Part shown: one piece after another, positions 9,226 through 16,114 of the stretch
Numbering within the stretch: position 1 is the stretch's first letter
Layout: every line of letters starts with the position of its first letter
Source of the DNA: an uncultured Geobacteraceae bacterium
Lineage (GTDB): Bacteria; Desulfobacterota; Desulfuromonadia; Geobacterales; Pseudopelobacteraceae
Assembly: GCA_903901875.1 (NCBI GenBank)
Contig: CAIUSO010000122.1
Coordinates: forward strand, 1 to 52,120
Length of the DNA: 52,120 nucleotides
Direction: 5' to 3'
The notes under the pieces: model-generated
The model's database searches: none
What the model saw: only the letters and a program-made list of their open reading frames with translations
What the model was told of the DNA's origin: nothing
Position numbers and translations under genes: made by a program

Positions 9226-10671
9226 CTACTCGGCAAGTACCCAGGTGTCCTTGCTCCCCCCCCCCTGAGATGAGTTGACCACCAGGGACCCCTTGCGCAG
9301 GGCCACCCGGGTCAACCCTCCGGGAACGACTTCGATATCATCACCGTAAATCACATAGGGGCGCAGGTCAAGGTGGCGCGCTTCCAACTCACCATCCATG
9401 TAACAGACATGGCGTGACAGATAGACCACCGGCTGGGCGATATAATTGCGGGGATTTTCCTGTACCAGTGCCACAAACTCCTTGCGGAGCGCAGGGGTGG
9501 AGGAGGGGCCCATCAGCATGCCGTATCCTCCCGATTCACTGACGGCCTTGATAACCATCCGCTCCATGTTGTCAAACACGTATTCACGGTCCTTGACATT
9601 AGTCATCTGATAGGTGGGGACGTTGTTGAGAATCGGCTGCTGGCCAAGATAGTAGCGGATGATGTCCGGCACGTAGGGATAGACCGCCTTATCATCGGCG
9701 ATGCCACTACCGGGAGCATTGACGATTGCCACGTTACCGGCCCGCCAGGCGTTGATTACTCCGGCGATGCCGAGGGACGAATCGGAACGGAAGACGAGAG
9801 GATCGAGGAAATCGTCATCAATACGGCGATAGATAACATCAATCCGTTGCAGACCGGTGGTGGTCTTCAGGTAGACGATATCATTGACCGTCACCATATC
9901 CCGCCCTTCCGCCAGCTCCACCCCCATCTCCTTGGCCAGGAAGGTATGCTCAAAATAGGCCGAGTTATAGATGCCGGGGGTCAGCACGACGATTTCAGCG
10001 GTGTCCTTGCCACGCGGCGAAAGGGAGCGCAGTGCCGCCAGCAGCAGCGACGGGTAGTGCTCGACGCGGCGGACGCGGTATTTATTAAAGAATTCCGGCA
10101 GAATACGCCGTTCGATGACCCGGTTTTCGATCATGTAGGAGACCCCGGACGGAGTACGGAGATTATCCTCAAGAATCAGGAACTCCCCCTGCTCATCACG
10201 GATGATGTCGATACCGCTGATATGGGTGTAGATGCCCCGTGGCGGCACGATACCGACGATTTCCCGCCGGAAGTCCCGCCCCTGATAGATCAGTTCAGGC
10301 GGGATTACCCCGTCTTTGATGATCTTCTGGTCACCGTACAGATCGCCGAGAAAAAGATTCAGTGCCCGGACCCGCTGTTTCAGCCCGGCTTCAATCTTGG
10401 TCCATTCCGGTGCCGTGATAATACGGGGAATCAGGTCGAAGGGCCAGATACGCTCGATCCCCTCCTCGCTTTCACCATACACCGTGAAGGTAACCCCCTC
10501 TGCCTGCAGGGCAAGTTGTGATTCATGGGCCTTGGCCTCCAGGGCGTTGTTGCCGGTGGCTTTGATATGGTCCCACAACAGACGGTAATGATCCCGGGGG
10601 GTAAAGTCATCGGCGTAAAACTCGTGGTAGGGGGTTCGGGGCTTACTGCTCGGCATACCGGCATTGTACAT
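9226..10671 (-). CDS. Circularly permuted ATP-grasp type 2 protein
   Basis: A 481-residue ATP-grasp enzyme of the circularly permuted type (DUF404/DUF407). Visible blocks are YGESEEGIERIWPFDLIPRII, EFLILEDNLRTPSGVSYM, GIADDKAVYPYVPDIIRYYLG and the C-terminal LRPYVIYGDDIEVVPGGLTRVA. These enzymes are predicted to form amide bonds using ATP. I place the start at 10671, where AAAGGAG is eight bases upstream; the frame is open to 10722 without a site. It heads the cluster that continues with alpha-E, transglutaminase, two deacylases and an amidotransferase. Confidence 0.93.
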   Translation of the reverse strand: MYNAGMPSSKPRTPYHEFYADDFTPRDHYRLLWDHIKATGNNALEAKAHESQLALQAEGVTFTVYGESEEGIERIWPFDLIPRIITAPEWTKIEAGLKQRVRALNLFLGDLYGDQKIIKDGVIPPELIYQGRDFRREIVGIVPPRGIYTHISGIDIIRDEQGEFLILEDNLRTPSGVSYMIENRVIERRILPEFFNKYRVRRVEHYPSLLLAALRSLSPRGKDTAEIVVLTPGIYNSAYFEHTFLAKEMGVELAEGRDMVTVNDIVYLKTTTGLQRIDVIYRRIDDDFLDPLVFRSDSSLGIAGVINAWRAGNVAIVNAPGSGIADDKAVYPYVPDIIRYYLGQQPILNNVPTYQMTNVKDREYVFDNMERMVIKAVSESGGYGMLMGPSSTPALRKEFVALVQENPRNYIAQPVVYLSRHVCYMDGELEARHLDLRPYVIYGDDIEVVPGGLTRVALRKGSLVVNSSQGGGSKDTWVLAE

Positions 10672-10699
10672 GGCGGCCACTCCTTTGTGCATGATTGGG

Positions 10700-10734
10700 T
10701 TATCATACTGCAATTTTATCATTATGACTGCAAT
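10700..10734 (-). promoter_or_regulatory. Direct repeats upstream of the ATP-grasp operon
   Basis: TTATCAT and ACTGCAAT occur together twice (10700-10714 and 10716-10734, the second with TATG inserted). They lie 29-63 bp before the ATP-grasp start in an AT-rich gap. This may be an activator or repressor site; no clear promoter could be fixed. Confidence 0.35.
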
Positions 10735-10750
10735 AGTTTATTTCAATTCG

Positions 10751-11176
10751 TTACCGATCGATAACGATAAAACGATCATCAAAGACCTCAGCCAGCAACG
10801 GCTTGACATCTTTCCATGCAAGACCCCCGCCACCGCACCCGGGGCGCGGCACAATAATCTGCTTCCATGCCGCTTCATCGGCCAACTGCCGCAATTCTGC
10901 GGCTGAGCGTGCAATAATACGGAGGTCGGGAAGGGACCAGGGGGTCTCTTCCACCGGAAAGGTGGCGATGCCATTGCCCAGATCATAGGCATGGCTCCCC
11001 CCGTTCGCTATCAGTCTGCCCAGAATTTCGGCAAGTCCCGGATATCGTTCCACCGCCTGCCGGGCAACGCCGCGCCCGAATATGGCGCGGCCATCACGGG
11101 TCAGGGAACCGTTGGTGGTAATGACGACAATTCCCCCGTTCACATAGTCCCACACGTTGCCTATCGTCTCAAGCAT
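10751..11176 (-). CDS. Macro-domain-like (ADP-ribose-binding) protein
   Basis: A 141-residue protein that reads like a stand-alone macro domain of the Poa1/phage type: VVITTNGSLTRDGRAIFGRGVARQA near the N terminus, GSHAYDLGNGIATFPVE in the middle and IIVPRPGCGGGGLAWKDVKPLL near the C terminus, matching the glycine-rich ADP-ribose loop. Family members bind ADP-ribose or hydrolyse its derivatives. Its start lies 16 bp inside the upstream gene's end. draG, another ADP-ribose enzyme, is 4 kb away. Whether this protein is active is unknown. Confidence 0.7.
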   Translation of the reverse strand: MLETIGNVWDYVNGGIVVITTNGSLTRDGRAIFGRGVARQAVERYPGLAEILGRLIANGGSHAYDLGNGIATFPVEETPWSLPDLRIIARSAAELRQLADEAAWKQIIVPRPGCGGGGLAWKDVKPLLAEVFDDRFIVIDR

Positions 11177-11451
11177 TCGTTGGCCGATCCGAGCAGATAG
11201 TCATAGACATCTTCCCGCGTCCGGATAAAACCGGGCATTTCGTTGAGAATATCCTCGAGCAGATGGAGAATTTCGCCATCGTTGCTTTCGAGCCCGTTCA
11301 TGGCAGCCGATAAAATAGGCAGGACCTCATACAGGTCGTGGCGATTGAACGGAGCCGGATCGGGCAGGCCGCTAAATTTTGGTGCCGTACGATTCGGGAT
11401 ATCCCGTGGATACCTGAACTTCAAATCCGATGCTTTGATAATGACAGCCAT
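11161..11451 (-). CDS. Hypothetical protein downstream of nifV
   Basis: A 96-residue soluble protein that I do not recognise. The N-terminal stretch contains FRYPRDIPNRTAPKFSGLPDPAPF and the rest is helical and acidic (EVLPILSAAMNGLESNDGEILHLLEDILNEMPGFI). The ATG at 11451 is preceded by GGGGG; an upstream TTG at 11457 is unlikely. It overlaps the macro-domain gene by 16 bp and follows the 77-residue Cys/Gly-tail gene by 35 bp, so it probably belongs to the nifV transcript. Confidence 0.65.
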   Translation of the reverse strand: MAVIIKASDLKFRYPRDIPNRTAPKFSGLPDPAPFNRHDLYEVLPILSAAMNGLESNDGEILHLLEDILNEMPGFIRTREDVYDYLLGSANECLRR

Positions 11452-11486
11452 TGGCAAAATCCCCCTCTATCCGCTCATTCGGTGTA

Positions 11487-11720
11487 TTAATGCCCTCCGC
11501 AGCCGCCACCACAACCACCGCCACATCCCGGCTTGACGATGTCGGCTGCCTTCGGCTTGCTGCACAGCTGGAGGGAGGAGCGATCCACATACCATGCCTC
11601 ATCCACAACCTTTCCCTGCAGCTCATTCTTTTTCAAGAGCATCAGCACCCGCATTTCGGTGGTTTCCAGAAGCTGTGCCGCCTCGGCAATCGGTACAAAT
11701 GATGTTCCTGCATCACACAT
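11487..11720 (-). CDS. Small HTH-like protein with Cys-Gly metal-binding-like tail
   Basis: A 77-residue protein with two parts. Residues 8-50 (FVPIAEAAQLLETTEMRVLMLL...) look like an excisionase/MerR-type helix-turn-helix. The tail is PGCGGGCGGGCGGH, three cysteines spaced by glycine plus a histidine, a pattern suited to metal or Fe-S binding. The ATG at 11720 has GGGAG upstream and lies 10 bp after the nifV stop, so it is in the same operon. I do not know a named family. Confidence 0.7.
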   Translation of the reverse strand: MCDAGTSFVPIAEAAQLLETTEMRVLMLLKKNELQGKVVDEAWYVDRSSLQLCSKPKAADIVKPGCGGGCGGGCGGH

Positions 11721-11730
11721 GATATTCTCC

Positions 11731-12882
11731 CTATGCCGCCTGTGGCAGCCTCTGTTCGCCATGATAAATGGCCATCAATTCTCCATTGGTAAGGTCTCTC
11801 TTTCGCTTGCACGACAGGGCCCTTGTCCGTACCAGCAAGGGTTCTGCTGCCGCCCGGTCCACGGCAATGCCCATACACCGGTAGCGCTCGATGAGGCCGC
11901 CGGTACCGGAATGTTTTCCCACCACAATGCTGCGGGTCAGGCCGACTTCGGCCGGATCGAACCCCTCATAGTTGTGGGGATCTTTGATAACACCGTCGGC
12001 GTGGAGCCCCGATTCATGGGCAAAGACCCGATCACCCACCACCGGCTTCGAAACAGGTAAGGGACGATGGGACGCCTTGGCCACGAACAGTGACATTTCC
12101 CGAAAGCGGTGGGTATCTATACCGGTTTCGATGCCGCAGGCATGCTTGAGTCCCATAACCACCTCTTCAAGGGCTGCATTGCCAGCCCGCTCTCCCAGGC
12201 CGTTGATCGTCGTATTGACAAAGCGGGCACCGGCACGAATACCGGCAATGGCATTGGCCGTTGCCATACCCAGATCATTATGGGTATGAACCTCTATATC
12301 AATCTCAGGCACCCCCCTTCGCAGGTATGCCACTTTTTCATACATCGTAAAGGGGTCCATAATTCCCAGGGTATCGCAGAAGCGAAAGCGATCCCCCCCC
12401 ATTGAGCGGGTGATTTCCATCAATTCCACCAGAAAACCCAGATCGGCGCGACTGGAATCCTCCCCCCCCACCGACACATACAGATCGTGCTCTTTGGCAT
12501 AGCCGAGAGCAATCTTCAACTGTTCCTTCACAGCTGCCCGATCTTTACGCAGCTTATGGAAAATCATCTGATCGGAAACCGACAGGGAAATATCAACCGC
12601 CTGCACGCCACAGGCAATACTTGCCTTAATTTCAGGCAACAGTGCCCGGTTCCAGGTAATGAGGCGGGCGTTAAGACCCAAATCCACCAGCGCCCGGATA
12701 CCTGCCCGCTCTTCAAGTCCCATGGCAGGAATACCACACTCAATCTCAGCCACTCCGATTGAGTCAAGCATCCGTGCTATCGCAATTTTTTCCCGTTTTG
12801 AAAAGACCACACCGGCCGTCTGCTCGCCATCCCGCAGAGTGGTGTCGTCTATGATTACTGGTGAATGTTCAGTTCCCGACAT
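11731..12882 (-). CDS. nifV: Homocitrate synthase NifV
   Basis: A 383-residue enzyme that condenses acetyl-CoA with 2-oxoglutarate to homocitrate, the organic ligand of FeMo-co. It carries IIDDTTLRDGEQT (the DmpG/HMGL-like metal site, residues 9-21), ECGIPAMG, VHTHNDLGMA and GERAGNAALEE, and has the usual length for NifV. The ATG at 12882 has AAAGGGGG upstream; the frame is open to 13041 but that part spans the leader hairpin. The gene leads a unit with three or more small downstream genes. It could be confused with isopropylmalate synthase, but the nif context and sigma-54 promoter argue for NifV. Confidence 0.93.
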   Translation of the reverse strand: MSGTEHSPVIIDDTTLRDGEQTAGVVFSKREKIAIARMLDSIGVAEIECGIPAMGLEERAGIRALVDLGLNARLITWNRALLPEIKASIACGVQAVDISLSVSDQMIFHKLRKDRAAVKEQLKIALGYAKEHDLYVSVGGEDSSRADLGFLVELMEITRSMGGDRFRFCDTLGIMDPFTMYEKVAYLRRGVPEIDIEVHTHNDLGMATANAIAGIRAGARFVNTTINGLGERAGNAALEEVVMGLKHACGIETGIDTHRFREMSLFVAKASHRPLPVSKPVVGDRVFAHESGLHADGVIKDPHNYEGFDPAEVGLTRSIVVGKHSGTGGLIERYRCMGIAVDRAAAEPLLVRTRALSCKRKRDLTNGELMAIYHGEQRLPQAA

Positions 12883-12898
12883 GGTGCCCCCTTTAACA

Positions 12899-12936
12899 GC
12901 AACGGCGCAGCCCCCCGAGGGAGGCGGCGCCGTTGC
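12899..12936 (-). terminator. Leader hairpin upstream of nifV
   Basis: GCAACGGCGC and GCGCCGTTGC (10-bp perfect stem) lie between the sigma-54 promoter and nifV. On the minus strand the sequence after the stem is TGTTAAAG, a weak U-run, so termination would be less efficient than at the nifH or nifB leaders. Confidence 0.6.
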
Positions 12937-12938
12937 CG
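12925..12938 (-). promoter_or_regulatory. Candidate antiterminator hexaloop, nifV leader
   Basis: CGGC-AACGGC-GCCG on the minus strand: a perfect 4-bp stem with a six-base loop carrying A1 and G4. It takes up the whole 5' arm of the nifV leader hairpin, so the two folds exclude each other. Confidence 0.45.
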
Positions 12939-12963
12939 AATCTACCAGTACTGACTTATTTCT

Positions 12964-12979
12964 TGCATTGGCTGTGCCA
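12964..12979 (-). promoter_or_regulatory. Sigma-54 promoter of nifV
   Basis: TGGCACAGCCAATGCA on the minus strand, with GG and GC correctly spaced. It lies between the GNAT stop and nifV. Predicted start is near 12953. Confidence 0.85.
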
Positions 12980-13009
12980 GAAATCTCTTTTTTTATGAAG
13001 TAGTATTTG

Positions 13010-13825
13010 TCACCCACAACTCCCCATGGTTGCCAGCCCAAACACCAGCTCCGGCCGGTAGTCCGGTTTTTCTCCAGCGTACATCAGCAGGTTACTGCCG
13101 GCCACGGCCAGGCCGTACCGTCGGTAGAGGGCTCCCGCCCCCTGATTGGCCGCCGGGGCGTCCACGAACAGTTTCGTTCCCGCAGGAACTGTCAGGCACA
13201 CCTCGTCAAACAGGCCTCCCGCTCCCGCACCGTCAACCGCACCGAAAGGCCCCACCTGAACGGCATCACCGCACGGCTGCCGGACGATAAAACCATCCTC
13301 GCCCTCCAGGAAGCTGCCACGTCCACACGTCACCTCAAGGAGCGCGTCACGCCGATCTCCCCACCCCTGTGCATCCAGAATGCGAGCCGATTCGGGACAT
13401 GATACGACCGGCAGTTCCTGTCCTTGGGACGACCTCCCCACGCCAACCCAGCGCTTGATCGTATCGACGGTCGTAAAATGATACTTTTCATAGAGCGGCG
13501 CCCCTGACCGGGAAGCGGTCAGCCAGATGGTGGCTGCACCGGCATCCCGTAACGCCCCCAACGCGGCACGGAACAGTCCCGTTCCCACACCGGTCCCCCG
13601 CAGCCGTTCCGACACGATCAGGTTGCCTATCCAGCCGCTGCGACCGTGACGCAGTGAAGTCACAAAACCGACCGATTCACCGGTTTCATTCCGGGCGGTG
13701 AAGCATCCCTGGGGGAAGATGTTCAGCAGAAAATCACACTCCCACTGCTCGGCAATCCACCCCTCGTCCCGTGCCAGCAGGAGAAACAGTGCCACATCAC
13801 CCGGTTCAAACGGTGCGATGATCAT
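13010..13825 (-). CDS. GNAT-family N-acetyltransferase
   Basis: A 271-residue protein with an N-terminal GNAT domain: VGFVTSLRHGRSGWIGNLIVSERLRGTGVGTGLF gives the acetyl-CoA loop (RGTGVG), followed by LTASRSGAPLYEKYHF. The C-terminal 120 residues resemble the second domain seen in YitI-type acetyltransferases. Its ATG overlaps the nifB stop (ATGA), so it is co-expressed with nifB. Substrate unknown; no established role in nitrogen fixation. Confidence 0.85.
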   Translation of the reverse strand: MIIAPFEPGDVALFLLLARDEGWIAEQWECDFLLNIFPQGCFTARNETGESVGFVTSLRHGRSGWIGNLIVSERLRGTGVGTGLFRAALGALRDAGAATIWLTASRSGAPLYEKYHFTTVDTIKRWVGVGRSSQGQELPVVSCPESARILDAQGWGDRRDALLEVTCGRGSFLEGEDGFIVRQPCGDAVQVGPFGAVDGAGAGGLFDEVCLTVPAGTKLFVDAPAANQGAGALYRRYGLAVAGSNLLMYAGEKPDYRPELVFGLATMGSCG

Positions 13826-14691
13826 GCCGTGGCGCAGGCCGGTTCGGCAATAGTCAGGTTCAGGTCCTGGCCGATAAGGCCGATGGCATCGGCCCGGCAC
13901 TGCTTGCAGTGGGCAAACTGCCCGATGGTCGACTCGTTGGCCTTTCTGACACCGGCCAGATACGCTTCGCTCGGCGCCGGCACATGGGCCAACTCGGCCT
14001 GGGGGATAATCGGCATGATGTTCATGACAAAGGCCCCCAGATCCCTGACCCGTTCCGCGATGAGCGGAATCTGGCTGTCATTGATGCCGGGGGTGAGTAC
14101 CGTGTTGATTTTAATGGTCATGCCCAGCTTACCGGCCCGCTTTACCCCTTCAAACTGATTTGCAATAAGGATTTCCGCGCCTTCTACCCCCTGGTAATGT
14201 CTGCCATGGTAGATGACGTGGCGGTATATTTCTGCTCCGACCCGGGGATCAACGGCGTTGATGGTCACGGTCAGGCTATGGAGCCCCAACTCCTCAAGCC
14301 GATCCATGGATTCGGGGAGCAGCAGGCCGTTGGTGCTCATGCAGAGCATCAGATGGGGAAACTCTTCCTTGACCATTTTGAACGTCTCAAAGGTTTCCTC
14401 ATTGGCCAGGGGGTCACCGGGCCCGGCGATGCCGACCACCTTGATGATCGGCCCGGCAATGGGGCTGGCCATCACCTCCCGCACCTTGATGATCGCTTCA
14501 GCCGGGGTGAGAATACGGCTGGTGACACCGGGGCGTGACTCATTGGCACAGTCATGCTTCCGGGAACAATAACCGCACTTGATGTTACACATGGGTGCCA
14601 CGGCCAGATGCATCCGGCCATTTTTATGATGATTGCCGCCAAAACAGGGATGCCCCTGAATTTTGTTTTTCATTTCGCAGGCAGTAGCCAT
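13822..14691 (-). CDS. nifB: FeMo-cofactor biosynthesis radical SAM protein NifB
   Basis: A 289-residue radical SAM enzyme that makes NifB-co, the Fe-S-carbide precursor of FeMo-co. The radical SAM cysteines are C35/C39/C42 (CNIKCGYC); other NifB-specific cysteines are in GHPCFGG and CKQCRADAIGLIG. GIAGPGDPLAN and MSTNGLLLPE are also typical. It is the short form with no C-terminal NifX-like domain, as in many anaerobes. GGAGGGAG precedes the ATG at 14691. It is the first gene of a nifB-GNAT unit. Confidence 0.95.
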   Translation of the reverse strand: MATACEMKNKIQGHPCFGGNHHKNGRMHLAVAPMCNIKCGYCSRKHDCANESRPGVTSRILTPAEAIIKVREVMASPIAGPIIKVVGIAGPGDPLANEETFETFKMVKEEFPHLMLCMSTNGLLLPESMDRLEELGLHSLTVTINAVDPRVGAEIYRHVIYHGRHYQGVEGAEILIANQFEGVKRAGKLGMTIKINTVLTPGINDSQIPLIAERVRDLGAFVMNIMPIIPQAELAHVPAPSEAYLAGVRKANESTIGQFAHCKQCRADAIGLIGQDLNLTIAEPACATA

Positions 14692-14713
14692 GATCGTCTC
14701 CCTCCTCAAATAG

Positions 14714-14740
14714 AAAAACCCGCAGGAGCAATCCTGCGGG
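14714..14740 (-). terminator. Intrinsic terminator in the nifB leader
   Basis: CCCGCAGGA and TCCTGCGGG form a perfect 9-bp stem with a 4-base loop, followed on the minus strand by TTTTTC. It lies between the sigma-54 promoter and nifB, 23 bp before the start. Confidence 0.85.
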
Positions 14741-14751
14741 CATCGTTGCCC
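14738..14751 (-). promoter_or_regulatory. Candidate antiterminator hexaloop, nifB leader
   Basis: GGGC-AACGAU-GCCC on the minus strand: a perfect 4-bp stem with a six-base loop, A1 and G4. Its 3' arm shares three bases with the 5' arm of the terminator, so folding one opens the other. Confidence 0.5.
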
Positions 14752-14772
14752 ATCATCTGACATGGCAGTACA

Positions 14773-14788
14773 GGCATAATGTGTGCCA
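14773..14788 (-). promoter_or_regulatory. Sigma-54 promoter of nifB
   Basis: TGGCACACATTATGCC on the minus strand, with correct GG-N10-GC spacing. Predicted start is near 14762. Confidence 0.8.
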
Positions 14789-14836
14789 TTCCCGATTTTT
14801 TTTACTTCAACGCTGCGATCTGCCGGAAAATAAGGC

Positions 14837-14852
14837 TGTTACGACACCGACA
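14837..14852. promoter_or_regulatory. NifA-type upstream activator site
   Basis: TGTTACGACACCGACA fits TGT-N10-ACA, the NifA upstream activator consensus, and lies about 83 bp upstream of the predicted nifB start. A single match to a short consensus can occur by chance. It might also serve the divergent draG. Confidence 0.4.
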
Positions 14853-14895
14853 GCCCCCACAGCGACAACCGTATCACCGGATTCACTGGGAACGA

Positions 14896-14912
14896 TGCAT
14901 AATTTTTATGCA
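14896..14912. repeat. Inverted repeat upstream of draG
   Basis: TGCATAA-TTT-TTATGCA, an AT-rich perfect inverted repeat about 80 bp before draG; possibly an operator or part of its promoter. Confidence 0.4.
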
Positions 14913-14987
14913 GGGAAGATGGATTATTAATTGCATGTCACCCGCAACAGACTTCACACCCCATTGCAGCAAGAGAAAGGCGTGCCA

Positions 14988-15890
14988 ATGTTCCACCAGT
15001 ATAATCGGGATGATATCCGCGACCGGGCCCGTGCTGCCTTTATCGGCATGGCAATCGGTGATGCCCTCGGTGCCACGGTCGAGTTCATGACCGCTTCGGA
15101 GATTGCCTCAAAATACGGCACATTTCGTGACATTATCGGCGGTGGCTGGCTCCGGCTCAAACCGGGGCAGGTTACCGATGACACCGAGATGGCACTCTGC
15201 ATCGGCCGGGCCATCTTAAAAAACCAGGCGTGGTCACTGGAAGGAATTGCTGATAATTTTGCCGCCTGGCTCAAATCACGGCCAGTGGATTGTGGTGACA
15301 CCTGCCGCAAGGGAATTCGTGCCTATATGCTTCATGGCAGACTCGAATCCCCCCCGAACGAGTGGGATGCGGGCAACGGTGCCGCCATGCGCATCCTCCC
15401 TGCCGTTCTCTTTTCCCTCCCCGACGATCTGCTTCTCAACAAGTATATCATTGAGCAGGCCCACATCACCCACAACAATCCGGTGTCCGATGCCGCCTGC
15501 ATCTGCCTTGGACAACTCCTCCACATGGCCCTCTGCGGTGCGGAGAAAAGTCGTCTGCGACGACACGTCGAAGGGTTGGTGGCCCGTTTCCCCACCTTTA
15601 ACTACACACCCTACCGGGGCCTCGCAACCGGCTACGTGGTGGACACCATGCAGACCGTATTCCACTGGTTTTTTCGGGGTAAAAGTTTTGAGGAGTGCCT
15701 GATCGGCACCGTCAATCAGGGGGCGGATGCAGATACCACCGGTGCCATCTGCGGCATGCTTGCCGGTGCCTATTACGGCAGTGAGGCACTGCCGAAGCGG
15801 TGGCTGAAAAAAGTTGACGGTGCCGTACTGGCGGAGATTGAGATAATGACGGACCGACTGATCGCGGCGAGTCCGGTGGGCAGGATGTGA
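14988..15890 (+). CDS. draG: ADP-ribosyl-[dinitrogenase reductase] hydrolase DraG
   Basis: A 300-residue ADP-ribosylglycohydrolase that removes ADP-ribose from the NifH arginine and so reactivates nitrogenase after ammonium or energy stress. The dimetal site is visible in AIGDALGA, VTDDTEMA and NQGADADTTGAICGML. AAAGG lies before the ATG at 14988; the open frame extends to 14931 without a site. It is transcribed away from nifB. The partner transferase DraT is not in this window. Both NifH copies keep the target arginine. Confidence 0.92.
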   Translation: MFHQYNRDDIRDRARAAFIGMAIGDALGATVEFMTASEIASKYGTFRDIIGGGWLRLKPGQVTDDTEMALCIGRAILKNQAWSLEGIADNFAAWLKSRPVDCGDTCRKGIRAYMLHGRLESPPNEWDAGNGAAMRILPAVLFSLPDDLLLNKYIIEQAHITHNNPVSDAACICLGQLLHMALCGAEKSRLRRHVEGLVARFPTFNYTPYRGLATGYVVDTMQTVFHWFFRGKSFEECLIGTVNQGADADTTGAICGMLAGAYYGSEALPKRWLKKVDGAVLAEIEIMTDRLIAASPVGRM

Positions 15891-15943
15891 AAAAAGGTTC
15901 AAAGGCATTCAGCCTCAAAAGGCCGCGATTTTAAACCAACCAC

Positions 15944-15964
15944 AGATTTGATAACAATCTGTCA
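15944..15964. repeat. Inverted repeat between draG and the AEC transporter
   Basis: ACAGATT and AATCTGT flank seven bases. No U-run follows on either strand, so its role is unclear. The rest of 15891-16114 shows nothing else. Confidence 0.3.
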
Positions 15965-16114
15965 AAAGATGTTCATTCCCCGTGGAATTTAAGGTACTAT
16001 AGGCCAATTATTTTTCTATCTTTCCGACAGGAACCTCTGAATGCAGTTAGCCAGCGACAACAGAGCTATTTTTCCGGTAGCAGCGGGAGACGAACACCCC
16101 CAAACGGGCATCCG

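Noticed and set aside
9847-10521. 224-codon open frame on the plus strand
   Set aside because: Shadow of the ATP-grasp gene on the other strand.
12883-13041. N-terminal extension of NifV
   Set aside because: The open frame includes the leader hairpin and sigma-54 promoter, and the protein family starts near the ATG at 12882.
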